From positions 4,588,001 to 4,652,000 of the forward strand of contig JALIRH010000013.1 in the NCBI GenBank assembly GCA_023055505.1: a DNA stretch of 64,000 nucleotides. The letters are read 5' to 3'. Shown one piece after another: positions 25,474 to 37,868 of this stretch (within the stretch, counting starts at the first letter, position 1; each line of letters begins with the position of its first letter). A model generated the notes under the pieces. It was not told the DNA's origin and ran no database searches. It saw only the letters and a program-made list of their open reading frames with translations. The translations under genes were made by a program, and so were the position numbers. This DNA is from Callipepla californica brunnescens (Eukaryota; Chordata; Aves; Galliformes; Odontophoridae).

Positions 25474-26644
25474 CACAAAGGCTTAAGTATTTTCACCAGC
25501 CAATAGAAAGAGACAAATTTCCCTTGCATAGCAAATACTTAATTGCACCTGTATATGTTCTCCTGATCACTTAGTGTCTGGTACATCCTTTTGCCTCCCT
25601 GCTCTTTTTCCAGCTGCAGCTGATGGAAATTTACACTGGAAACAGCTGAACTGAGGGCAAAAGAGATCTCTTGTGTACACAAGAAATAGTCCAGTGGGAT
25701 ACGCTGCATAATTTCACTAGAGGAAGACACACTGCCATGTTCCTGCATGACGGGACATGCTGCCAGGGAGGAGGGCTGTCTTTTTTTTTTTTTTTTTTAA
25801 TTCTATTTATTTATTTATTTGTTTAGAGAAACGAATGATAAGGTTTTCTTCATTAGAGAGGACTGAGGCCTCACCTGCCATTCCTTCTGCATTCTGTGGG
25901 CTGGAGTTTAATTTTAAAAAAGAAGGAAAACCACAAATTCTTCCTAGTGATAGTAGGGCAGTTTGTATGCAAACAGCATCTTTGCTTTAGTGTGTTCAGG
26001 GAGCTGGAGTCCTCAGCTTCCATCTGTCAGGAACAAGGGATGCATATAGGTGCCAGTTTCAGGGGAATTCAGGATTCAGCAGGATCCATCTTAAAAACAG
26101 GTGGCATTGTTAGGCTGCGGGGCTGTTTGCTAATTTAAGAGACCCATAACCAAGCTAGAGCTCATTAGATTCCAGCAGCAATGATCCAGGTCCTCTGGGC
26201 TCACATTTGGGCTTAACCTTCCAAATGGACTAAAGGAAAAAAAAGCCAGCTGAGAGCTCGCACTGGAGGTAGAGCTATCTGATACCATCCGCAGTATTTT
26301 ACAGGGAAAGTGGAGCAGCAGTGCTAATGTGCAGTCATAAAATATGATTTCATTTTGAATGTTTGCCATGTTTGAGTGAAATTTGCACTCTTGCTTCAGC
26401 ATGCGAAAAAGAATTTATTTTGTTGTGATGAAACGAAGAACATCTCTGCAAGTAAAGAAGGATTTAGCAACAGGATTAGCCAAGTAGTTTTTGTTCTGTT
26501 TTTTCTTCCTGCATTTAACAAAAATTGTGCATAGTGCCAGAAATAGTTTGTCAGTTGTCAATAAAACACAGTAAAAGAGCAAACATTAAAAAGGATTAAT
26601 GATCCAAAAAGCATCATAATTTTGCTAGGTAATCACTTGTGACA
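25474..26644. other. Non-coding stretch with poly-T tract
   Basis: No gene is supported; open frames of 77-90 codons overlap in different frames on both strands. A poly-T/ATTT low-complexity tract lies at 25781-25826. The remaining sequence is unique. Confidence 0.6.
25781..25826 (+). repeat. Poly-T (18) plus ATTT simple repeat
   Basis: Eighteen consecutive T are followed by AATTCTATTTATTTATTTATTTG. The tract could be the tail of a minus-strand retroposed sequence, but no retroposed gene body is recognised on its right side. A simple low-complexity repeat is the safer call. Confidence 0.8.
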
Positions 26645-27335
26645 AGTATAATGTATTGACTAGTAAAATGCCTCAAGGTTTCATATTTATTCCAATTTTA
26701 ATATATTTATTAATGACAGTGGGGATAGGCAATGAGGGAGCAAATGCAAATAACAGATCCCATTCAGAGAAGGTTAGGAAGAATTCTGGGGGAATTTTTC
26801 CACACTGGGTGAATGGGAAATGGATTAATAAGTTCAATGGGAAGTAAAGAATTTGAACTACTTTCACTCCTTATAGGTTTGGATCTGTTTTTGTGTATTA
26901 TGGGAAGCTTGGAGGGAGCCTCTATTCTCTGTTATCACATTAAGATGCATCAAGAATGAGCAGAAAATGATGTGCAATACATTCTAATTCAGCCTCCTCT
27001 GGAATGCTATAAGCTGTACTGAAAACGGACAATAAAAATAATACAAGCATAGAGAAACTCTCACACAAAGAGAGCCTGCAAGACCTAGACAGTTTATCTT
27101 GGAAAAGAGACAAATAACAAAGGACATGAAAAGGGCATATTCAAAAACAAAACGACAGGGAAGATAGATCTGACATTACAATTCCACACACATCATAAAG
27201 CAAGAGCAAAAGGAAAGCTAATGAAAATGAAAGATGGTTGAATTGAAATGACTGAATAAATGCTTTCTCTGTGCACAATTAGACTATGAAACTCCCTGCC
27301 ACCAGGTGCTACAGATGCAAAGATCTGCATAAGGG
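26645..27335 (+). mobile_element. Ancient CR1/L3-like LINE remnant
   Basis: Near 26660-26760 the plus strand decodes as MPQGF...PILIYLLM, a decayed form of the PQGSVLGPILF-type motif that precedes the catalytic motif of LINE reverse transcriptase. Downstream come GGAATGCTATAAG, CTCTCACACAAAGAGAG...CTTGGAAAAGAGAC, and AAACTCCCTGCCACCAGGTG...GATGC, in the order expected for the 3' half of an old CR1-type LINE. It is heavily diverged, with many stops and frameshifts, so it is a much older insertion than the other CR1 copies in the window. Confidence 0.65.
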
Positions 27336-30300
27336 TGTCTATCCTGTTTCAGTGGGGATTGGCCATTTGCATGTATAATAAGGATACCCTGAACTGCAGC
27401 AGTTGCCATCGGAAAAGAACACTGAAAAGAGAAGTGGACTTCCTTCTGCAGGGTTCAATGGATTCCTAAGAAGGGCAGTTCAAAATCTGATCTCAGGGAG
27501 AAAGAGGGATATAAAAACATTATTTTACATGTACCTGCTGTGCAGTTTCCAAAGAATCTGCTGTAAACCTCTGTCAGAAATTGCAGCAAGATGGAACGCA
27601 TTTAGTACAGCAATTCATGCCTGTTAATGATCAGCTTTCCTAAACAAATGATGTTTTTATACATTTTTAAACACGGTGTTGTTCAGTCTTCCCTCCAGCA
27701 GACACTTTCTGTATCAAAAATGACTCCAGAGCCAGGATGTCTGACTCCTCAGGCGCGGGACCTGCCAGCCCCTGGAGCCGGCACTGAGAGCCTTCTCCAC
27801 TTACAGCTTGGCATCTCCGTGTAGGCCTGCATATGAATGTTTATCCTGCTGTCTCTCTGGGCTGTCTGAAAACTGCCTGAACATACAGTCTGGTCTTTCT
27901 GCAAATAGGTACACAGAGTAACACTTGCAGGCAGAGGTCTGTAACTAGAAAACAGCCAAGCTGTGAAGAGTTGCACTATGAATTACACGTGCCAGAAGTC
28001 ATAATCATGTGTATCAAGCAACATTCAAATTACTAATTAAAAACAAACAAATAAAACAATAGCTTCTCTTACTGCCTCTGTTTTGTTTTTTTTTTCTCTT
28101 GGCTGCTGAATTTAAATCAATAGGCCCAAAGGGAATTTCTCATTCTGTTTTGATCCATCTAAAGACACAAAGCCCCACTCCCCCTAAGCAATCTCAAAAC
28201 GAAAAGGACATGAACTTTCAGTATCTTTATGTTTTCAGTTTGCTTGTTATAATGCAAGAACACTTTCTTTTTTTTTTTAAACACTTTGTTTCCACTGTAG
28301 CATAATACAGAGAAAAATGTGATTGCAGAAAAAAGCCTAATGATCCCACGTCCCGATGCCTGAAATTACTCTCCAAGAGAAAAGGCTTTCACTGGAAACA
28401 CATCATTTCAAATTCTTTCTCCTTCAATGACTTTGAGAACACCTCTTTCTCAAAGGAACTGTGGCTAAGAGGTACACACCAATAATGTTATTATCTTTAC
28501 AGACAAGATCCTGGATATTTGTGTGTTCCCAGCTACTTCCCAATGCTGCAAAAGAGTGTGCATTAATATAAAAATCTCTCTTTCAAAGAGGCCAGACAGA
28601 GAGCTGGGTGCTACCTGGCCACCTCTTCCATTTGAGAACAAACCACCATAAAATCCTGCATGTTCAGGGAATAACTAAAACCAGCTCTGTTGCTTCTAGA
28701 GAGGTCCAAATTAATCCTGCCTAGTGAAATAAAAAACCTTTTCTCCTTGCCTTCCCACCACAACATGACTTAGTGTTTCACTGGCCTTTGCAAGAAGGTT
28801 TAATCAGGAGAAAAATAGCTCCGGAGTAAAAGCATTATTTTCAAATGTTCCACACATTCATTCTGAACTAAGAAAGTTGTTTTCTGCTAGAAAAACTGCA
28901 CATTAATTTTCAGTTAATTTTATGTTCATAAAAATGAAATGACAACAGAGGTGAATTATCACACAGCATAATCAAAATTTGGCTTGGCATCTTAGTTGAT
29001 ACAGCTCCTTCTCACTCAACTTTAAACAGTAGCACATTTAAGATAGATAGTCATCATTATCTATTCAACTGGACACAAAATAATTTGTTACAGTCACTTG
29101 GTTTTATCATTACTTGATACTGAAAACTGGCAAGCGTCGTAACTCACTGGCATTTTGAAATCTCTTAATATTTTGATCCTTCAAAAATTTGTTTTTGCTT
29201 GGTAATCTACGTCTGGCCTGCTAGGCTAGCAGTAATTAGTTTCATAAGTGTATTACTATCTCAGTGAGTCTTATGGCAAGAATGAAAATGATTAAGGGGC
29301 CTTGTCACTATTCAGACTAATAGTCTCTCCAGCCTCTTTGTGAATTCTCTGAGCACATCCTCCTCAGCTGCTACACTTCAGGTCTTTTATCTCAGGTAAA
29401 TCACATGAAGCTTTCAGACCAGAAAGTGCCCTACTGATTAACCATTCTTATCAAGAGGGCAATTCTCAAACTTTATTTATCTTTTCTACCATCCATTGCC
29501 TCCTTTGCACGATATATTCGCTCTCCCTCACTTCTGGTGCAGTATTCCTTCCACTATAACTCCCTGTTCCCTCCTGTCCCAGAGCTCTCCCTGCCCTCCA
29601 GCCCCTTCCACCTCTGCTCACCACCAATGTACAGGCACCATGACCTGTTTTCCTCTTCCTCTGCTGTGAGTGCTGCTATCCTGGAAGCTGTCTCCAACCT
29701 GCCTTCACCTCCCTGCAGGCTTACACACTTGTAAGCCTCATGGCTCAGTCCTGCCTTGCCGCAGGCATACTCCACCACCACATCTCTCTTGTGGATCCAA
29801 GCAGGGGGCTGCATATGGAAACTGTCCCAGCAGGAGACTGGAAACACTCCTTTTCCAGTCTGGATCAGTTCCTTGATCCCAAACATCAGACTGTCACATG
29901 AACAAGACAGCTGAAGACAAACATAGGAGCTGCTTACTCTGGATAAAGCTGTTATCCACACCACACCCTGATGTGCCTTCATCTCAGCATACAACAGTGC
30001 TCTGGAGGCACCTGAAAATCCTGCCTTGGTCCTGATTCCTGGGAGGACTTGTTTTTCAAATTACACAATGTGTGTTGGCCTCTGTATCCACTTACTTGGG
30101 TTACCAAATGGCCAAACTTATACATGAAAATGCAAAAGTCAAAGGGAAGTACTGTTCTGTGAGTGCTGATAGGAGGACAGCTGTCTGGCTCCCTTTCCTC
30201 TCCTAGAATCACTAGTATGACTTCAGAGTTACCTCATATTCAACATCATTTGGAGTATTCAGATAAACGGATAAAGCACGTTGCACTATTAACTTCACCA

Positions 30301-33300
30301 TATACAGGTTAACAGAGAAAAAAGAATACATTATCACTTTAGAACCTATACTTCCCTACAGTTTTGCAATTAAGCAGCTGTGGAAACCTGATATCTACTT
30401 GCTATGCTGCCAGGAAGATCCCCCCAAATTCGTGATATGTTCTGTACTGGATGCTACTTCCCCCTAGTGTGCAGTCCGTGTAAAACCCCTCTGATGCCGA
30501 GCTCAAATTCTTTAAGTATCCTCCAAAACAAGCAAACAAAATAACAACAACAAAAAAAAAGCTGCAAAGCTGTAAAGCCATTAAAGCATGCCACCTTGCA
30601 AAATCACCTCATTCCTCTTTCGACTGCAAACAGATTTTGATTCTAGCAACTTCTCCATCTTCTGAATACAGCCGGAATACCTAAATATGATAGAGCAGCT
30701 ATAAGCTCAGGAAGCAACTTCTCAGTGCAAAAAAACCCTCAGACTAATCTGTCATCTAGAACTTGTCTGAGAAGGTGATCAGAAATAATTAAATGATTAC
30801 TCCTTTGCTCCAGTAATCAGACTTTTGTAATAGAGTACTTTGTCAAAGCAAATTTAAGAAGCATGTAGAATTTGTTATAATCTCCCTCCAAAGGAGTGAT
30901 CATTTTGAGTGAATTTCCCACCAACCCACACCTCCCCAGTAAACTAGTGCAATCATTTACAGCATGATTTGAGTCAACGTAAGACATTTATCTTGCTGAC
31001 AATCTGAGTTTTGCCTAAGTTGTGGATAACTATGAGTATAATCATTCATGGAGAATTCTATTTCTGTCATTTTAAGAAATAATTGGGCTTCTCCCTTCCT
31101 CTGAGTACTATGGGTATTATGGGGGACATTTCAGAATTAGCTGCTTGAGCTGAGCATTCAAACCTCACCTTCACATACAAAAAAAATGAACTATACACTT
31201 TCCTCCTGGACAATCTTTCAAAACTGCGTTAGAAAAAAAATATACGTCTAGTCTCTCAAAGCTCAAAATCGGGTGTTTATCTACTATGGCAACATGCCTT
31301 TGGCCATGAACATAACACAGATTTAATGGTCCTTGCCTTTCCCTCTCCTCAATTTCCATCCCAAGCAGAGGAGACATTCTCTCAAAACAAGGGTGTTGTT
31401 AATTATGCATAAAGACTGCCTGTCTAGTAGCTAACTACTTCTTTTTCTCAGTCTGCTTCTGTGGGCAACTTGCACACTCCCTGAAGAGAAGTCCCGTGGT
31501 TTTTCTCTAGCTTTCCTTCCTCCAGCACGCCTGTCAACTCGCTGCATCTGCTGCAGCCGCTCTTGGGGCAGTGGAAGAGCTGTGCAGCTGTACAGTTTGG
31601 GAGCCTGGAGAGAATCAAGTGAATTTAAGTAAACAAGTTTGATAACTGCCATCAACACCACACTGCCTAGAGAGACGCCCAGGTGTTAACTGCAAGGAGG
31701 GGGAAGGGAGTTGTACATACACACATACGTATCCTTTTGCTATTGCTATGTAACATGAATTTCCAGCTTCTCAAAGAAATGTGGGAGCACTAAGGAATAA
31801 ACTTATACAATACCAACAATGCCTTAAAGCAATCTTGAACTATATATCTGTGAGAACAACTGTTAAGATCCTGTGTTCCAACTGAACGTTAATCTGCATA
31901 TGAAAAAATATACACCCTGATGCTACCCTGAGAACGGACACAAACACTAACCTGGTGTGTGGAGGTTAACAATGCTGCTTCTAGATTCATCACTAGTACA
32001 GCCTTCTGTAAAACTGAGACAGGCGTAGTCACTTTATTCCTTCAGACCACTTCTTCCTACACATTTGGGTGCAGTTAAACCAGCTCTGCTAGCTCATCAC
32101 AACTCCAGCTCCTACTCCTTTCTATTTTGGCTGCTTATTCTCACAACTGAGTTGAACTCTGCTGTATCTAACCTCTCTGAAATATTCTGGGTTAAAAATA
32201 ATCCTTTCAAAACCACAGCAGAAATAAAATAATAGAAAAAAAATGCATGGCTACATGACGAGTGTTCAGAAAGAGGGGTGAGAAAATATTCAGGCTATTT
32301 TGTTGCTGAGGAAGTCAGATTTACCACACTCATACGTATAATATAGCTCTTTCATGTGGTGAAACTTGTTTAAACACTGTCTGATATAACATAGCCTCAG
32401 CTGCCCATGGAAGTGCCAGGTATTGTGTATTGTAATACAAACAGTTACAAACTAGAAGTGAAAATTCTATTTAAATCTATAAGGTTTCTTTCCTGTGAAG
32501 TTCCTTTTACCTTCGTTGTATTATTTCACAACCAAGAAATCAGGACTACAGAGTCCCTTTGTTATTTTTTAACGAAGTGCCAGAACTGTTAGATGTTGAT
32601 GAGACATTAAATATAGAAAACACTGGTTCCTATAACACAAGCCATATCAAGATGGGCCATACTTGAACCCTGATTTTTAAACAAATAAACACATCTTTTT
32701 TCTTTCCTTTTTTTTTTCCCTTGAAATACAGAAGTCCATTAGAGCCCCGCCTGCAGATATGTAGTACAAAATCACTAACTCTTTCTATAATAAAAAACTC
32801 TTTAAGAATCACTCTCCCCACATTTATAATCCTGTGGTATCATCATGTAATTTCATGTATTTTTCAAATCAGTTTCTAAGAAAGAACCATGCTCAAACTT
32901 GTAATGGTAATGAACTCATAGATGCCCATCTGTCTTGTTTTTTATCCATTCAAAGTGTTTGCAGCCTGTGGCTGTGCCTGAGGCTAAGTTATATCATCTT
33001 GACACAAAGAAATACGGAGTCTTGCCTCAGAGATTTTCCTTGCCTGCAAGCAGCAGCGCCCTAAAAGCTCCAAGGTGCTACAATTAAAAATGTATCAATT
33101 AGTTACAGAGTCAACTAAAGGAGAATGACCATTAAGAATTCTTTTCATCAACACAGCAGGCCTTTCATTGTTTATCTGGGCTTGTGCTTTTAAATTATTG
33201 GGGGAAAAGATGTGCTCCTTGCAGGAAAAACATGCCAAGAGGTCTTCAGTGCCCCCCAGGATCACCAGTCCACGAACCTACACACTACTCTTTCTGTATA

Positions 33301-33820
33301 CATTTAACATACAATTCACAAATGTCAATTAACCTGCAGGTTTTCTGATCTTTGGGCAGCTAAACACAAACCCTCTCTAGAAATGCTAATTACAATTTAA
33401 TAGCAGGCACGAAGATGAAATTTTAATTAAAGAATGTTTATTATTATTTGATCCTGTATGGTGTGCACACAAATGCAGAATAGAATTAGAAATATTGTAA
33501 ATAAAGAAGCAAGCACTGCAGGCTAGCATCACAAAGCTTAGGGCAATTTCAGTCTTGTACCTCTGTGCCACATTAGCAAATTCCCTCCCTCAAGCAAAGT
33601 TTACTCAACAAAATCTCCAACTCCGGTCCTTTGCAATGAACAAGACCACAAAGAACAAGACTGGAAACAACAGGAATATTTAATTCTGCTGGGAAGGGGA
33701 ATACAACAATTCCTACATAAACTAAAAGAACAAGACCAAACCGAACCAAAAAAAGCAGTTCTATTTGAATGCATGCAAACAATATCTCTCTATTTATTTT
33801 TAATGGACAGGGTTGTTTGG
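27336..33820. other. Non-coding stretch, one GC-richer patch
   Basis: About 6.5 kb without a supportable gene. The patch around 29520-30220 is richer in G and C and carries the longest frame here (146 codons, minus, 29554-29994), plus open frames on the plus strand. No domain, signal peptide or splice-framed exon is recognised. A poly-T run lies near 28084-28096. The rest is unique and AT-rich. Confidence 0.6.
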
Positions 33821-33853
33821 TGTTTTTTTTTGTTTGTTTGTTTGTTTGTTTTT
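33821..33853 (+). repeat. (TTTG)n microsatellite
   Basis: A T-run is followed by five TTTG units and a trailing T-run. A simple sequence repeat, likely length-variable. Confidence 0.88.
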
Positions 33854-34736
33854 CTGTTATATTAAATAATATATTCGATCCACTGCAAACAATTGTGGTG
33901 CTAATTTCACTACATTGCTTTGAACAGAAACTAAGGCAATACCGGTCAATGTTAATCAATTGCCCTGGAGGAAGAGAGGCTTTCTGACAGACCTGCATAA
34001 TGGATGAAGCAAAAAACGAGATAATTGGGAAATGTTCTTCCTAGCAGGTGCAAACTTTTCAGCTGCATCTGAAAAGTTTCTTCACATCCCTGCATTAACT
34101 TCTTTCCCTGCATGAACAATGTATGCTCATACTGAGACCCAGCAAAGGTGGGTTTTGGTAGCTGCAGCTATTTAAGCCTGTGCTTACTTTATTATGCTAA
34201 TAAAGGCCTTAGTCAACAGACTTCCACCTTTGGCAATCCCCTGAAAACTAAATTAATAAAACATTAGAAGAATGCTCACAATTTGCTATGTCATTTCTTT
34301 GCTTTCAACAAATGCACCAAGTGCATAAAATGATGATTGCTTAAATCAAACTTAAAAAACTCTAAATCCCAATATTTATTTTACCCTTTATTATTATATC
34401 ATTAGTGCCAAAATAATATATTAAAAACTAAGAGCTGTAGAAAACTGCAGAAAATAACAACTCAAGAGACAGTGTTACACAATAGAGAGAAATGTTTGTC
34501 TTACAGCATGGCATTATAAGAAGCAAGGACGAAGAAAATCTAGAGGTGGTCTGAAGGTGCAGATTTAGATGTAAAATATTCACCAGAAGAGCAGGAAAGT
34601 CTTTTGAATGAGGTTTCAATCACATTGACAGCTTCTGGGAGATACATATTTCCTTTTAATTTGAATATTTTTTCCAATATCCTACGTTTAAAGTTAAGAT
34701 ACTTTATAAAACATGCCTACGTGATAGCAGCAGACA

Positions 34737-34767
34737 TGCCAGGGGAGCCTGGCACTTGGTTGCCAAG
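34737..34767. repeat. Two adjacent short hairpins
   Basis: TGCCAGG-GGAG-CCTGGCA (34737-34754) is followed at once by CTTGG-TTG-CCAAG (34755-34767). Both stems are perfect. The half-sites TGCCA/TTGGC-like resemble NFI-type binding sequence; that reading is inference. Confidence 0.5.
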
Positions 34768-37700
34768 CACTGGAATGGGAGCCCCAAGTATATAATACAA
34801 AACTGGAATTAAAGTAGTGAAAAGCCATGCTGAACTGCAGCTCTCGTCTCAACCACAGATTCAGTTCACTACAGTGAGTTACTCTGCAGCTGTAGCACCG
34901 CACCCGTCGGTGAATCCACTTTAAAAAAAATAAAATAAAAAAAATCAAAAACTTGCAGCAAAGCAAAAGAAGTTGAAGAAATTTATCTCCATGCGCAGTT
35001 CTGAAACACTTTTAGCAAAGAAGATTTGGATAATGTTTAAATATTTTTAACTGATGTAGATTTAGCCCTTGCTCATCTGATAGCAAGTAGCTCTTATCGT
35101 AAGGAAACATCTGAGCATTACACTGGGAAAGTTTCACAAATCATGCAAAAATTTTGCAAATATGGCATGGAGGAACGTAATTAACACAAGAAACAAATAA
35201 CATTCTGCTAATGACACTTCTATCTGTGAGGGGCAACAATGTTCACTAATCTGTATCTGCCTTTTTACAGCACCAGCAAGTAGGCCTCATGTCACATCCT
35301 GTGCTATATTGTTTTTACTTCTGGCTTCTTTTTCTACTCTTCTTCATGTTTTTCTACCTGTCTACAGAGGTACGCATCTGTTACCATCAACACCTAAATT
35401 GCAGATCAGTATTTCTGATGAAAATAAAAAAATGTCATGGCAATAAGAGAATGTTTTGAAAGCAAGCCAGTTTGTCAGTAAATTATAAGCTTCATTATCA
35501 TAAAACTCTAACAAATTGAACCCACATCTCATTAACTGAAAGCACAATATGACTGCAGCAGTATTCATCTCCCAGAAGAGTGCTTATCTATAGGAAAAAA
35601 AGATAAAAGTTTTGCTGAGAGCTGCCACTAATGATAGCATTAACTTTATTTATTAAAGAATGCCTGAACATTTCGGAAAATACATACTTCCACCTTCAGC
35701 TATGCTGTTCTGATTAAGTAAAATACTGTATTAATAAATTATATGAATTTAACTTTTCTCTGTCACAGCACTGCACTTTAATTTAAAGAAGAAAACGGGC
35801 TTTGCTTTAGTTTTTCTTTTCTGTGGCTTACCACTTTCCCATCAATTCCAAAAGAATAATCTGTAAATTAAACTCTCTTATGACCTGTTCTCCTCTTTTG
35901 GCATATTCATAAGGAATATCAAATTAAAACTTCCCAGCTGTTATTGAGGTCACTAGGCTTAGTTTGTATTTCTAAAGATATTTTTTGTGCTTCTATAGAT
36001 TGTTAGAAACTTAATTATAGAAACCACTGAGAAATGTCTGCTCTGCAATACACGAACAAAGCATTACAAAGCTAGCGTTAATTAAGGAAGACAAATATTA
36101 CAATAATATTTCCGAATCACTTCACACTTCTTAGGAAAGAAATCACTTGGTGCTCTCAACCAGCATTCTATGCTCACGCTGCTATCAAGCGAGTTCCCTT
36201 AATTGCTCAATATAAATTATGCTGCCCGTGTGAAAGGACGCATTCACAGAGCCCACCTGGTTATAAAACCCAGTGTCCTACCACAGCACATCTGCATGCA
36301 TGCTGCTTTAAGAGAGCAATGAGAAAAAATGATTGTAAGCACGTGGCAGCCATCCTCCTGGTCCTCCTTTATATCTTATGGAGTTTGCATGAAATGAGAA
36401 TTGCCAGAAGTCCAAGTAATTCACTTTGATCTGAGTATCACATTCAGAATCTCTAATCCTGACACATACAAAATTTGTGAAAGAAACTGTCTTTGACCAT
36501 CAATAACTCCCAATAAGCCTTGCACACCTGTATCCCCAGAATCTTAAAAATCACGCTTTCACCAGCTCAATTTTTTTTTTCAGTACAAGAAGTGCATGAC
36601 ATCGAAACAACTTAATCTCGAAGAATACACAATGGGTGGAAGGTGGAATTCTAAGGGGATATCTTGACATAATTTGCTCTTGAAAGCATGCATACAATAG
36701 AAAAGTGTACAGACAAATCATTGATAGGAATATAAATTGCTGAAGATTACTAGTTGCGAATTCAAATGGTTGTCCTTCCTTTATTCAGTCAACCTGCTTG
36801 ATTTTCTCCTGTGAGGATTATATATTAAAGAAAAAAAACTCTTTGCAATTCTCTTTAAATATCATGTTTAAGTCAGTGAAATCTTATTTTGGCATTGTTT
36901 GCTTTCCAAAAGTACTCCAAACCTCTACACTGGACTCCAGCTTACAAAAACATTGATAAAAAGACAATTGTGAAACTCAGATACCAAAGTTAATGTTATA
37001 TAACTACTTACACTGAAGGGAAAATATCAACTCTGTGAGCTCAGTGAAATCAACTGTGGCTCATGTGAAAATGATATCGGAGAGTTCAAACTGGCAAATA
37101 TTTATGCATTCTCTGAAATCCACCTCTGAAATTATTTCAAATCAGATGTTATTTACTTACTTCCCAAAACTATGGGGACAGAAAAAATATTTTATGAAAG
37201 CATTTATGGTCAAAGAGGGTAATAAGAAATACAACGGAGGCAGAATTCTCTGTCTGCAAAAGGTTAATGAACCCGCCACCGATGTAAATCAGGGCGAAAT
37301 TAAATCCCTGCACTAACAGACTCTGTCTGATTTGGTGGTTCTCCTCAGCCTCCGTGGGGCTCCCTCTGCACCTGATGCCACGGCTGTTATTCATGCCAAG
37401 TCACACCGCGGCTTGCAGCTGCTTGCCAAAAAAGCTTGGTTTGAAAAATAGCTGAAAAGGGTAATAACAAAAATCAGACTACTTTCCTGTTTTGAAAAGT
37501 CCCTCTGAAAGCACAGAACTAACAGAAGTCAGTCCTAACTCCTAGGGAACAGTGAGCACGGTGAAAGCCACAGATCCTGCTAGGACTGGTGCGTTCAGCC
37601 TCTGGGGAGGCTCCGGGCAGATCAGTCTGTCTAGCAAACCTGTTCCCTTTCACTACAGTTTGTTTCTTGCTTTTATTGCTCCATACGTACTACTGCCAAG

Positions 37701-37853
37701 ATGCCAACCCGGGTTTCTGCTCTTGCTGTTACCTGTAGATGCGTAAGTGCAGGATGTAGAAAGATTTTCAAAGGTGTTCTCTAGGCTGAAATTTTACTGA
37801 ACTTTAACTCCAGAATTCCAGAGACCTCCCATAATAAGAGTGTCTAAAAGCTC

Positions 37854-37868
37854 TTTTTTTTTTTTTTT
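37854..37868 (+). repeat. Poly-T tract
   Basis: Fifteen consecutive T followed by AACTATTTTATTTTTAAC. Low complexity; no retroposed body was recognised beside it. Confidence 0.8.

Noticed and set aside
25781..25826. Poly-T as the tail of an antisense processed pseudogene
   Set aside because: No coding-like body or target-site duplication is recognised beside it.
33573..33998. 141-codon minus-strand frame
   Set aside because: It runs through the (TTTG)n microsatellite (KQTNKQTKK) and has low-complexity hydrophobic content with no domain.
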